Below, in pieces: positions 40,703-48,288 of a DNA stretch of 49,546 nt (position 1 is the first letter of the stretch; each line of letters opens with the position of its first letter). A program made the position numbers and the translations under genes. Origin of the DNA: Acidobacteriaceae bacterium (GTDB lineage: Bacteria; Acidobacteriota; Terriglobia; Terriglobales; Acidobacteriaceae); assembly GCA_031296355.1 (NCBI GenBank), contig JARLFX010000154.1:1-49546 (forward strand), written 5' to 3'. Under the pieces are notes generated by a model, which did not search any database, had not been told where the DNA came from, and saw nothing but the letters and a program-made list of their open reading frames with translations.

Positions 40703-42208
40703 TTACTTTCCTTCTGTTGGCGAAGCCTGAACCGGCGCGACGGGTGCAGACTTCGCCGGTTCACCCACTACATCCGGCCCCAGTTCCACCTGTGTGCGGA
40801 TCAAATTATCCGCCACCAGCCGCCCAAACACCTTCTGCCCATAGGCGTTCAGGTGCGTGCGGTCCAGCGAGGGCTTAGCCTTGTCAGAGTTCTCCGCCTT
40901 CGCATCCGGATGCGCAGATGCATCAAACTGGTCAGCCTGCTCCTGCGTCATCTTGCTCAGCATCCCGGTTGAGATCGAGTTCAGATCCACCACCGTCACA
41001 TTCTCTTCCTGCCCAACCTGCCGGGCTGCGGCGGCGTAGGGCTTCAGATCCTCCACCACCTTGCCGTCCTTATACGTCCGGCGCGAGAGCGAAGTCACCA
41101 CCACCGGCACCGCCCCAATTGCACGCGTCTCCGCGATATAGCGCCGTATATTTGCCGCGAACGTCGTATTCGGGTCAGTCTCGCGATCCGGCCCCTTGCC
41201 CGGCATATCGTTATGTCCGAACTGGATCAGGTAGTAATCGCCCTTCTCCGCCAGCGCCTTCTTCCAGAGCCCCTCGTCGTAGAAGCTCTTGCTGCTGCGC
41301 CCGTTCCGTGCGTCGTCGATGCAGGTCACGTTCTTCGTCAGAACGGCGCAGAATCCCGGCCCCCAGCCGCCGCCCACCGCGACCGTCGAATCGCCAACCA
41401 GTACGATCTTCACCGGCCCCCCGTCGATTACGTTCATCGCCTTCATGCCTTCCAGCGGCAGCTTCGCCGCACCCGGCCTCACATACTTCTGCAGCGCCGG
41501 CACCGCTTTGTCCATATCCACGGCCACGATGCGGCCAAACACATACGACCCAGCCCAATTCAGGTGCGTCTTGTCTGCAACCGTCTTGCCGCTGTCGTCC
41601 TTCTTCGTGATGCCCAGGGTCTGGCCCTTGTCCGGCCCCTGCGTGTTCAGATACGCGATGCTGTCTGCCTGCAGGTCGATCAGCGGCGTCTTCATCTCTG
41701 CAGCAACGCTCTTCATCGCGTTGCAATACTCCGTCAAGTCAGAGTGGATCTTGCCGTCGGAGCCAAAATTGCGCCGCGTCAACGGCGTCACCAGCACCGG
41801 AGTCACCCCGGCTGCGCGCGCCTCCGTCACAAACCGCTTCAGATTCTCGATGTACTGCGGCAACGGCGTCTGCCGGTCCTGGTGCTGAGGAGTCACCTGG
41901 TCGTTGTGTCCAAACTGGATCAGCATGTAGTCCGGCTTCGACGCGATCGCGCGATCCCAGATTCCCAGCTCGCGGAACGTGTGCGTGCTGGCTCCACCCC
42001 GCGCCATATTAATGCAATCCACCGCCGCCGTCAGGTTGGCGCAGAAGCCGCGGCCATAGCCGGCATTATCCGTCTGCGTCGAATCGCCGATCAGCTCAAT
42101 GCGTACCGCCTTGCCCGCTGGCCGTGCACTCGTCAGGTTCACCGGCCCCTGCGCCAGCGCAACCGCTGCTGCCGTCATCATCACCACACCACACCAAATA
42201 CGCTTCAT
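40703..42208 (-). CDS. Secreted tandem-domain rhamnogalacturonan acetylesterase (CE12-like)
   Basis: A 501-residue exported protein with two SGNH-hydrolase domains of the RGAE/CE12 type. Domain 1 has IELIGDSTQTD, FGHND and DKTHLN; domain 2 has IVLVGDSTVAVG, FGHND and DRTHLN. So both carry the catalytic Ser, the Gly/Asn oxyanion residues and the Asp-x-x-His dyad. Such enzymes remove acetyl groups from the rhamnogalacturonan backbone of pectin. A signal peptide (CGVVMMTAAAVALAQG) and a Pro/Ala tail frame the domains. The GGAGG six bases upstream selects the second of two close ATGs (42208). It diverges from a GH3 gene. Confidence 0.88.
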   Translation of the reverse strand: MKRIWCGVVMMTAAAVALAQGPVNLTSARPAGKAVRIELIGDSTQTDNAGYGRGFCANLTAAVDCINMARGGASTHTFRELGIWDRAIASKPDYMLIQFGHNDQVTPQHQDRQTPLPQYIENLKRFVTEARAAGVTPVLVTPLTRRNFGSDGKIHSDLTEYCNAMKSVAAEMKTPLIDLQADSIAYLNTQGPDKGQTLGITKKDDSGKTVADKTHLNWAGSYVFGRIVAVDMDKAVPALQKYVRPGAAKLPLEGMKAMNVIDGGPVKIVLVGDSTVAVGGGWGPGFCAVLTKNVTCIDDARNGRSSKSFYDEGLWKKALAEKGDYYLIQFGHNDMPGKGPDRETDPNTTFAANIRRYIAETRAIGAVPVVVTSLSRRTYKDGKVVEDLKPYAAAARQVGQEENVTVVDLNSISTGMLSKMTQEQADQFDASAHPDAKAENSDKAKPSLDRTHLNAYGQKVFGRLVADNLIRTQVELGPDVVGEPAKSAPVAPVQASPTEGK

Positions 42209-42250
42209 GTACATCCTCCACAGACGCTTTACCAACCGCACCAATTGTAG

Positions 42251-42261
42251 TGGTTGGACCA
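42251..42261. promoter_or_regulatory. Candidate GntR/FadR-like operator between CE12 and GH3 genes
   Basis: TGGTTGGACCA has TGGT/ACCA arms around three bases, the general form of FadR-subfamily GntR sites. It lies 43 bases upstream of the CE12 start and 65 bases upstream of the GH3 start. Eight of ten bases match GGTCTGACCA at 26901-26910, in the pectinesterase/TonB-receptor promoter region. Confidence 0.4.
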
Positions 42262-42325
42262 ATTACCCGTCTCCCTGATCCCCCATTCTCCCCGGTTCAC
42301 ATGGGCGCACCAGTTACCCGCTACA

Positions 42326-44560
42326 ATGATTTCCATGAAAGTTTCTGCATCCGGCGCTCGCGGCAGTATCTCTTTTCTTCTTTGGACAATCGTTTGTCTT
42401 ACTCCGCTCTTTGCCCACACCCAGGCCGCGCAGAAGCATCCCTGGCAAGACGCCTCGCTCTCGCCAGACGTCCGCGCTGACCTCGTGCTCAACGAGCTCA
42501 CACTGCAGGAAAAGCTCCAGCTCGTCCACGGCACCGGATGGGGCATCCTTATTCCCGGCAACCCCATCCCACCCGGCTCCAACTACGGCGCCGGCTTCGT
42601 CCCTGGCATCAGCCGCCTCGGCATTCCCGGCATCAACCTGGCAGACTCCGCCGTCGGCGTACGCATGGCCGCCGTGCAGAGCCGCTACGCCACCCTGCTG
42701 CCCTCCACGCTCGGCGCAGCCTCCAGCTGGGATCCCGATGCCGCGCTTCTCTACGGCCAGGTCATTGGCCGCGAACTCCGCGCCCAGGGCTTCAACATGT
42801 CCATCGGCGGCGGCGTGAACCTGCTTCGTGAGCCCCGCAATGGCCGCAACTTTGAATACGCCGGAGAAGATCCCCTGCTCGCTGGCACCATGACCGGCAT
42901 GCTGGAACAGGGTGTTGCCTCGCAGCACATCATGAACGACATCAAGCACTACGCCTTCAACGATCAGGAGACCGGCCGCAACATCTACAACGTCGTCATC
43001 GACGAGCGCGCCATGCGCGAGTCTGACCTCCTCGCCTTCCAGATCGCCATCCGCCTCTCCAACCCCTCCGGCGTGATGTGCTCTTACAACAAGCTAAATG
43101 GCGACTACGCCTGCGAGAACGATTACCTGCTCAACCAGGTGCTGAAGCACGACTTCGCCTTCAAGGGCTTCGTCCTCTCCGACTGGGAAGCCACCCACAG
43201 CACGGTGAAAGCCGCGCTCGCCGGCCTCGACATGGAGCAGCCCAGCGACTTCGCCGGCAAGAGCTACTTCGGCCAGCCGCTTGAAGATGCCGTGCTCAGC
43301 TCAAAAGTCCCCATGTCGCGCCTCAACGATATGGTGCATCGCATCCTGCGCAGCATGTTCGCCGCTGGTGTGATCGATTACCCCACCGACGTGCGCTCCG
43401 TGGTCGATCCCTTCCGTGGCCGCGACGATGCCCAGCACATCGCGGAAGAGAGCATCGTCCTGCTGCGCAACGCGCATGATGCCCTGCCTCTCGCACCCAA
43501 TCTCAAATCCATCGCCATCATCGGCGGCCATGCAGACGTCGGCGTTCTCTCCGGCGGTGGCTCCGCTCAGGTCGATGCTCCCGGCGGCAATGCACTCGAC
43601 CACCAACCCGGCACCGCGAAGTGGGAACATCCCGTCTACTTCCCTTCCGTCCCGCTGCGCAGCATCGCCGAACACGCTCCCCAAGCCCACATCAGCTTCA
43701 ACGACGGCACGGACCCCGCCGCCGCTGCCGCCTTTGCCCGCACCGCGGACGTTGCCATTGTCTTCGTCACCCAGTTCACCCATGAAGATGGCGATGTTCC
43801 GTCGCTCTCCCTGCCCAACAAGCAGGATGCGCTGGTCGAAGCCGTTGCCGCCGCCAACCCCCGCACCATCATCGTCATCGAATCAGGCGGCCCCATCACC
43901 ATGCCCTGGGCCAGCCGCGTCGCTGGCATCATAGAAGCCTGGTATCCCGGCATCGGCGGCGCGCAGGCGCTCGCCAACATCCTCTTCGGCACCGTCAACC
44001 CCTCCGGCAAACTCCCCGCCACCTTCGCGCAAACTGAAGTCGACCTGCCGCATCCTCTGCTTGCCGGCAGCGAACGCGACCACGCCATCCACGCCGCCGG
44101 TGCCCCTGCCAAACGCCAGCCCTTCAACGTCACCTATAGCGAAGGCGCGCGCATCGGCTACAAGTGGTTCGACTCCGAAAACAAGCAGCCGCTCTTTCCC
44201 TTTGGATTCGGCCTCTCGTACACCACCTACGCCTACTCCTCACTCACCATGGATGCAGCGCACTCCACCGCGACCTTCACCGTAAAGAACACCGGCAAGC
44301 GCGAAGGCACCGAGATCGCCGAGCTCTACGTGCAGCTTCCCAATGAGGACTACAAGCGCCTCGCCGGCTTCCAGCGCGTCACCCTCGCACCCGGAGAATC
44401 CAGGAGCGTAACGATCACCATCGATCCGCTATTACTCTCCATCTTCGACACCGCGAAGCATGATTTCACAATGCCAAACGGCGAATACCAAATCTTTGTC
44501 GGTCCCTCATCGCGCGACCTGCTGCTGCTAGCCAAGATGATGCATACCCATCTTGGCTAG
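42326..44560 (+). CDS. Secreted GH3 beta-glucosidase
   Basis: A 744-residue exported retaining glycosidase. The signal peptide (FLLWTIVCLTPLFAHTQA) is followed by the (beta/alpha)8 domain with IKHYAFNDQETGRN and the nucleophile Asp286 in VLSDWEATHS. The alpha/beta sandwich domain (SIVLLRNAHDALPL ... GHADVGVLSGGGSAQVD) and a C-terminal fibronectin III-like domain (PFGFGLSYTTYAYS, then VKNTGKREGTEIAELYV, 17 residues) complete the GH3 plan. GH3 members release glucose or xylose from the ends of oligosaccharides. The ATG at 42335 is a second possible start; the longer TTG frame is rejected. It probably works with the divergent CE12 esterase on plant cell-wall fragments. Confidence 0.93.
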   Translation: MISMKVSASGARGSISFLLWTIVCLTPLFAHTQAAQKHPWQDASLSPDVRADLVLNELTLQEKLQLVHGTGWGILIPGNPIPPGSNYGAGFVPGISRLGIPGINLADSAVGVRMAAVQSRYATLLPSTLGAASSWDPDAALLYGQVIGRELRAQGFNMSIGGGVNLLREPRNGRNFEYAGEDPLLAGTMTGMLEQGVASQHIMNDIKHYAFNDQETGRNIYNVVIDERAMRESDLLAFQIAIRLSNPSGVMCSYNKLNGDYACENDYLLNQVLKHDFAFKGFVLSDWEATHSTVKAALAGLDMEQPSDFAGKSYFGQPLEDAVLSSKVPMSRLNDMVHRILRSMFAAGVIDYPTDVRSVVDPFRGRDDAQHIAEESIVLLRNAHDALPLAPNLKSIAIIGGHADVGVLSGGGSAQVDAPGGNALDHQPGTAKWEHPVYFPSVPLRSIAEHAPQAHISFNDGTDPAAAAAFARTADVAIVFVTQFTHEDGDVPSLSLPNKQDALVEAVAAANPRTIIVIESGGPITMPWASRVAGIIEAWYPGIGGAQALANILFGTVNPSGKLPATFAQTEVDLPHPLLAGSERDHAIHAAGAPAKRQPFNVTYSEGARIGYKWFDSENKQPLFPFGFGLSYTTYAYSSLTMDAAHSTATFTVKNTGKREGTEIAELYVQLPNEDYKRLAGFQRVTLAPGESRSVTITIDPLLLSIFDTAKHDFTMPNGEYQIFVGPSSRDLLLLAKMMHTHLG

Positions 44561-44574
44561 CACCACAAATGCGG

Positions 44575-44750
44575 ATACCCCAGAGCCTGCCCTGAGCGAA
44601 ACCGAACGGGTCTCACTTCTGAGACCTGGGCACGATGTTCACCCCCACTCTTGCATTATCAGGACAGCCACGCGAAGCCGGGTGCCCCATTCATCGCAGC
44701 CTTATCGCGATGAGTGGGACATCGTCGCGCCAGCGGCGACCGCCTTCGTT
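44575..44750. repeat. Family B palindromic repeats after the GH3 gene
   Basis: Unit 1 (about 44577-44632) contains a GGGTCTC/GAGACCTG hairpin. Unit 2 (44680-44720) starts GGGTGCCC and has CCATTCATCGC/GCGATGAGTGG arms, followed by CGCGCCAGCGGCGA. Family A-like ends (CCTGAGCGAAAC and GCGCAGCGAAGGGC) flank the region. It lies between the convergent GH3 and amino-acid-binding-protein genes. Confidence 0.65.
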
Positions 44751-44833
44751 CCTTTCAGCATTGATGTTCATGGCTTACCACGCGAAGCGATCCGCCGGGA
44801 GCCTGCCCTCGAGCGCAGCGAAGGGCGTAGCAC

Positions 44834-45868
44834 CTACTTTGGCGGCAACGCGATCATCAGCCCGCCATGCTTCCATAACTCATTCGCATCGCGCGGCAGC
44901 TTCAGCGCCGACCCGCTTCCCAGGTCGCGCTCGTAGATCTCCCCATAGTTTCCGGTAGCCCGAATGACCTGAATCACCCAGTCATTCTTCAACCCCAACG
45001 CGTTGCCAACCTCCTGCGATATGCCAAGCAACGTTCGCAATTCTGGTTCGCCAGCGCCTGGCATTTTCTCCGTGAGCGCGTCGTAGACTGCGCCTATATT
45101 CCCGCGATTGACGCCGCTCTCTTCGGCCTGCACCAGCGCCTCCATCACCCAATTCACAATCGTCGCCCACTGTGCATCGTCATCGCGATACGCAGCCGCC
45201 AGCGGGTCCTTCGAGACGCGTTCCGGTAGCAGCGTCGTCCTACGCCCATGCCGCAGCAGCGCGGCACGCGCCTCTGCCAGCCGCGTGCGGTCGCCCGCCA
45301 GCGCACCGCAGTTGCCGCTGGTAAACGCCGCATCCATCTCGCCCTCTTCCTGAAACGGAAACGGCACAAAGTTCAGACGCTCGCGGCCAAACCACGCGCG
45401 CGCACTCTCCTCCACCGTCGTCTGCGCGAGAAAGCAGATCTTCCGCCCGCTCAACTGCCGCGCCCGCATCGACGGATGCGCGCCCAGCACCAGGAACCCA
45501 ACGCCGTCCCACAGCACCGGCCGCGTGAATCCAATCCCGGTCCCCGCCGCATGCGCGAAGTCATCCGTGAGCGTGGCGACCAGATCCACCTCGCCACCGG
45601 TGAGCGCTTTCATGCTGTCGCGGTCGTCGGGATAGCGCGTGACCAGCGCCTTCGCCTGCAGCCCCAGCACCGCCGCTGCCACGGCGCGGCACAGATCGCC
45701 GTCAAACGCCTCGCGCCCGCCATGATCGTCCGAGGTGGAATACTCCGCTTCCGCCACATCGATGCCGCAGCGCAGCGCCCCCGCCGCACGCACTTTCGCC
45801 AGCGTCGTCTCCGCTCGCGCAGCAACGCAGCACAGCCCGACAAGCATTACCGCCAGAATCTTCCCCAT
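44834..45868 (-). CDS. Orphan periplasmic amino-acid-binding protein, AapJ-like
   Basis: A 344-residue exported protein with a signal peptide (ILAVMLVGLCCVAARA). It has the type 2 periplasmic fold of general L-amino-acid transporters of the AapJ branch: LRCGIDVAEAEYS, DGDLCRAVAAAVLG, LVATLTDDF and the very typical C-terminal block GNYGEIYERDLGSGS with ELWKHGGLM. It would bind polar amino acids and deliver them to AapQMP. None of those transporter genes is next to it, so it either serves a distant transporter or acts as a sensor. The ATG at 45868 is chosen over an upstream GTG because it gives a proper signal peptide. Confidence 0.85.
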   Translation of the reverse strand: MGKILAVMLVGLCCVAARAETTLAKVRAAGALRCGIDVAEAEYSTSDDHGGREAFDGDLCRAVAAAVLGLQAKALVTRYPDDRDSMKALTGGEVDLVATLTDDFAHAAGTGIGFTRPVLWDGVGFLVLGAHPSMRARQLSGRKICFLAQTTVEESARAWFGRERLNFVPFPFQEEGEMDAAFTSGNCGALAGDRTRLAEARAALLRHGRRTTLLPERVSKDPLAAAYRDDDAQWATIVNWVMEALVQAEESGVNRGNIGAVYDALTEKMPGAGEPELRTLLGISQEVGNALGLKNDWVIQVIRATGNYGEIYERDLGSGSALKLPRDANELWKHGGLMIALPPK

Positions 45869-45895
45869 GCTCTTCAACCCACCTCGCACAAAACA

Positions 45896-46014
45896 CTCAG
45901 CACGGATTACACGGAAACACCACGGATTCTCGAGACCTTAAATCCGCCTTAAATAAATCCTTAAATTTTTTAATCCGTTTTTATCCGTGTCTTTTCCGTG
46001 TAATCCGTGCTGAG
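45896..46014. repeat. Inverted repeat with 22-base arms (family C, ATCCGTG type)
   Basis: Arms 45896-45917 and 45993-46014 are exact reverse complements over 22 bases (core CACGGATTACACGGAA). Between them are more copies of the seven-base ATCCGTG in both orientations and an AT-rich centre (TTAAATTTTTTAA). It could fold into one large hairpin. Similar ATCCGTG motifs lie at about 1997-2023 and 40645-40700. Confidence 0.85.
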
Positions 46015-46029
46015 CTTTCTTCTTCCCGC

Positions 46030-48060
46030 CTACGGAATCCATCCGCCCGCCGTCGGAATTCCCGGCGTCGTGATTGGCCGCGGATTGAAATCTTCCGGCA
46101 CCGGATTCGGCAACCCGCTATCCGTCGGCGTAATCCCCAGCGCCTTGCATCCTTGTCCACCGGCGTGCGGATAGCTGTTGATCTCCCTCTCCGGAATCAT
46201 CGCGTACACCGCCGGCAGCGGCGCAGCGTTGCCCTGTAACCGCAGCGTGTCAAACGCCGAGCTCATATCGCCCACGCCCTCCACCTTATCGTCGGCCGGG
46301 CCCAGATCCTTCTGGCCAAACTTCTCCAGTCCAATCTTCCGCGCGCGCTCCTCATCCGGCAGGTCAGCCAGCGGGATCAGTCCAAACAGTTCATTCACAA
46401 ACTTGATGATCGAGCTATGCTCCGATGCCTGGTGCGATACGCCATGCGCCACCGCGTACGGCGATATCACGATCGCCGGAATCCGCGGCCCCTGCTCCAG
46501 CGGCAACCCCGCTGCATCGTATGACCGTACCCTCGGCTGCGCATGGTCATACAGCCCGTCTGACTCATCGTAGGTAATGATGATCGCGCTGTCCTTCCAA
46601 TATGGGCTCTGCGCAATCGCGTTGATCTCCTGCGCCAGCAGACCCTCGCTGATCTGCGTATCCGAATATCCCGGATGGTCGTCGTTGCCGTTGAATACCT
46701 GCGCCACCCGCGGATTCGGATCCTGCGGCTTCCAGCCCTCGATATTGCCGTATCCACCGCGCACGTAAAACACGCCAGATGCCGGCAGTCGCTTCGCCTT
46801 CACATCCGCAAAGAACTCCGTCAGCCCGTGCATGTGCGTGCTTGCAATCGGATTGTTCGCCACGTAGCCGAAGTACTGCGGCGCGTTGTGGTGCGCCACA
46901 TACCCTTCGTGCGATGCCCTCCCCGCGGCATCGTTCTTCTCATGCTCATACCCCTGCTGATACCAGCCCCAGTTCACCGCGCCCACGCCATGCCCTGCAA
47001 TCTTGTCGATATCTTCCTGCACATCCGGCAGATCAAACGCCGGGTTGAAATCCGCCGCCGTCGTCTTCTTGATCTCCGTCCCCATGAACGAGAGCGGCAG
47101 GCTGGCAAACGTCAGGTTCTTCGATATGCCCCCCGGTTTGTCAGAGCGTTTCGGCGTCTGCGGCATCTTCAGCCGGTCGTCCTTGTCCAGTTGCGACCCC
47201 CAGAAGGGCTGCGGATCGCTCAGCATCGGCACCGTCGCGCCCTTGCCCTGCCCGCCCGTCATCGCCTCCTCCGGATGCAGCAGCCACTGCGTCTCGCCGC
47301 CCTGCCCTGAGATCATCGCAATCGCATTCGGCGTTGATGGCCCCACGATCGTATCCATGAAGTGATCAAACAGCGTGAAGCGGTCCGCATAGCGCCACAG
47401 GAACGGCGCCGTATCGCAATCCACATGCGCCATCACCAGCTCGCCAAACTGCTTCCGTTCCAGCGTGGGCGCCTTCGATGGCTTCCCATCCTTCAGCATC
47501 ACACCCTCTTCCGTCAGCGCATACTCCGTGTTCTGCGCCACGCCCTGCGCATCCAGCGCAATCTTCCGCGCGACCGCCACATGCGAGTGGTTCAAAGACG
47601 CAATATCCGCCGGATACAGCGGCACCGTCTTGCCGTTCACATCCTTCACCGTCGCCGGAATCCGGAACGGCGTGATCGTCCCCACGCTGCCATCCGTATT
47701 CACGATCTGCTGCGTAAAGCCCGCTGCCGTCCCCGGCGCATATGGCCCCGCCGGCCCGGCATACAGCCCGTCAGCCCCCGGATAGCTGCCAAAGTAGAAA
47801 TCAAACGACCGGTTCTCCTGGAAGAGCACAAAGACGTACTTCACCCGCGACCGGATCAGTTGCAGCTTGGCCTCATGTGTAATCGCCGGCTCCCTCTTCG
47901 GGTCGATCACCTGCGCGCTCACCACAGCGCTGGACTTCGGTGCAATAGTTACTTCAGCATCCCCTGCCACCGGCGCCGGCTTTGTTCCCTGCGCCGCCAT
48001 ACTCCCGGCGCACACCGCCGCGGTGGCCGCCCACACCGCCATCCATTTCTTCACAATCAT
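46030..48060 (-). CDS. Secreted phosphoesterase (phospholipase C / acid phosphatase family)
   Basis: A 676-residue exported protein of the PF04185 phosphoesterase family, which includes bacterial non-zinc phospholipases C and AcpA-type acid phosphatases. The signal peptide (WAATAAVCAGSMAAQG) is followed by the family N-terminal metal motif ENRSFD (residues 82-87). Further motifs are FDHFMDTIVGPSTPN, VNWGWYQQG, the late metal site ITYDESDGLYDH and the SPYAVAHGVSHQ and EHSSIIKFVNELFG blocks that complete the active site. The substrate (phospholipid or phosphate monoester) cannot be told from sequence. GGAGAGGG precedes the ATG. It diverges from the histidine kinase gene across 228 bases. Confidence 0.9.
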   Translation of the reverse strand: MIVKKWMAVWAATAAVCAGSMAAQGTKPAPVAGDAEVTIAPKSSAVVSAQVIDPKREPAITHEAKLQLIRSRVKYVFVLFQENRSFDFYFGSYPGADGLYAGPAGPYAPGTAAGFTQQIVNTDGSVGTITPFRIPATVKDVNGKTVPLYPADIASLNHSHVAVARKIALDAQGVAQNTEYALTEEGVMLKDGKPSKAPTLERKQFGELVMAHVDCDTAPFLWRYADRFTLFDHFMDTIVGPSTPNAIAMISGQGGETQWLLHPEEAMTGGQGKGATVPMLSDPQPFWGSQLDKDDRLKMPQTPKRSDKPGGISKNLTFASLPLSFMGTEIKKTTAADFNPAFDLPDVQEDIDKIAGHGVGAVNWGWYQQGYEHEKNDAAGRASHEGYVAHHNAPQYFGYVANNPIASTHMHGLTEFFADVKAKRLPASGVFYVRGGYGNIEGWKPQDPNPRVAQVFNGNDDHPGYSDTQISEGLLAQEINAIAQSPYWKDSAIIITYDESDGLYDHAQPRVRSYDAAGLPLEQGPRIPAIVISPYAVAHGVSHQASEHSSIIKFVNELFGLIPLADLPDEERARKIGLEKFGQKDLGPADDKVEGVGDMSSAFDTLRLQGNAAPLPAVYAMIPEREINSYPHAGGQGCKALGITPTDSGLPNPVPEDFNPRPITTPGIPTAGGWIP

Positions 48061-48288
48061 GTTCTATACCCTCTCCTAACCCCTCATGAATTCTATGCGC
48101 ATTCGGTACCCGGCTCCGCCCAACTGCCGGCAACAAAACAGGCCCTGCCGCCACCCCTCCGTAAACCCGTCAGATTGTCTGATTTTTACTGCATCCAACC
48201 CGGTTTTCAGGCGATACTGGGTGCGCAATATACTCGAACCCCAAACCCCGCATCCTATGTTTTCAGGAGTGCCGGAGTCTTCTCCCAC
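48061..48288. other. Divergent intergenic region between phosphoesterase and kinase
   Basis: This 228-base region holds the leaders of both neighbours. I see no repeat unit, strong palindrome or RNA gene. The kinase ATG has GGAG about 13 bases upstream, a weak ribosome binding site. Confidence 0.5.
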
